Positions 63,752-64,000 of a DNA stretch of 64,000 nucleotides are shown here, one piece after another. The notes under the pieces are model-generated. The model was not told the origin of the DNA. It saw nothing but the letters and a program-made list of their open reading frames with translations, and did not search any database. The first letter of the stretch is position 1. Each line of letters begins with the position of its first letter. A program made the position numbers and the translations under genes. Source of the stretch: Natronoflexus pectinivorans (GTDB lineage Bacteria; Bacteroidota; Bacteroidia; Bacteroidales; Marinilabiliaceae); NCBI RefSeq assembly GCF_004345615.1, contig NZ_SLWK01000007.1, forward strand, positions 166,265-230,264, given 5' to 3'.

Positions 63752-64000
63752 TTTATGCTTATGTTATAAAATGAAATGTTTTGGTACTCTTTTAAACTGT
63801 GTTGGTTATCAAAACACGAGCTGCTTCAAGACTAACATTAATTTATTATATTTTTACCTCAAAATTATCCCCGATTTGCATCAATTAATTACGCTGCCAC
63901 CCCCAAACTGTCTTTTCATAATAGAGGTTGACAAGATTTTACAAGATCCAACTACCTGTTGAAAACTTTAATTATCTACCTTAATTTTTATTTCAATATT
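63752..64000. other. Window end, non-coding as far as seen
   Basis: A+T-rich sequence upstream of the PorP/SprF gene, presumably containing its promoter. I see no credible gene or RNA here. Confidence 0.5.

Noticed and set aside
63771..63962. 63-codon open frame at the right end
   Set aside because: No motif or plausible context; it reads as part of the upstream region of the PorP/SprF gene.

Overview
The window reads as chromosomal DNA from a low-GC member of the Bacteroidota, probably a free-living or particle-associated polysaccharide degrader in or near the Bacteroidales/Marinilabiliales. The phylum call rests on a SusD lipoprotein, several type IX secretion (T9SS) C-terminal sorting domains, a PorP/SprF-like protein, a hybrid two-component system (HTCS) and promoter-like TAnnTTTG motifs. 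The genus is not determinable by eye.

Positions 1-27,130 hold a polysaccharide utilisation locus (PUL) for rhamnogalacturonan-I, the rhamnose/galacturonate backbone of pectin. In order it has SusD (its SusC partner is presumably just left of the window), a large T9SS surface protein, two tandem PL11 rhamnogalacturonan lyases, a GH28, L-rhamnose mutarotase, a GH106 rhamnosidase whose frame breaks at a T10 run before a rhamnogalacturonan acetylesterase module, a second GH28, a divergent AraC regulator and a GH2 enzyme. Together these would cut the backbone, deacetylate it, trim unsaturated or galacturonic ends, release rhamnose and convert its anomers for uptake. A 15-bp box at the same distance from a TAnnTTTG motif precedes both rhaM and the GH2 gene. 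The GH2 leader carries two tandem, apparently structured 88-bp repeats.

The PUL is interrupted at 11,325-16,627 by a small island bounded by about 60-bp direct repeats that include a transcription terminator. It holds a truncated Rhs gene with a C-terminal HExxH domain, a lipoprotein gene, two displaced Rhs or possible Rhs tips each followed by a secreted-protein gene, a RelE/ParE-type toxin-antitoxin pair, and a family of hairpin repeats.

Positions 27,276-30,039 are housekeeping genes (pabB, tilS). From 30,322 to 50,283 lie two paralogous T9SS-exported beta-helix proteins, one of 4,515 aa with ten modules and one of 1,292 aa with three. An outer-membrane barrel protein and an Lrp/AsnC regulator lie between them. 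Next come a 5'-nucleotidase split over two lipoprotein genes, a divergent 1,384-aa HTCS, and a five-gene cluster: Gfo/Idh oxidoreductase, lipoprotein oxidoreductase, lipoprotein TIM barrel, ApbE and a Tat-type oxidoreductase. The ApbE frame directly continues the TIM-barrel frame after one TAG codon. The window ends with a small membrane protein and a convergent PorP/SprF gene. I saw no rRNA, tRNA, CRISPR array or recognisable transposase.
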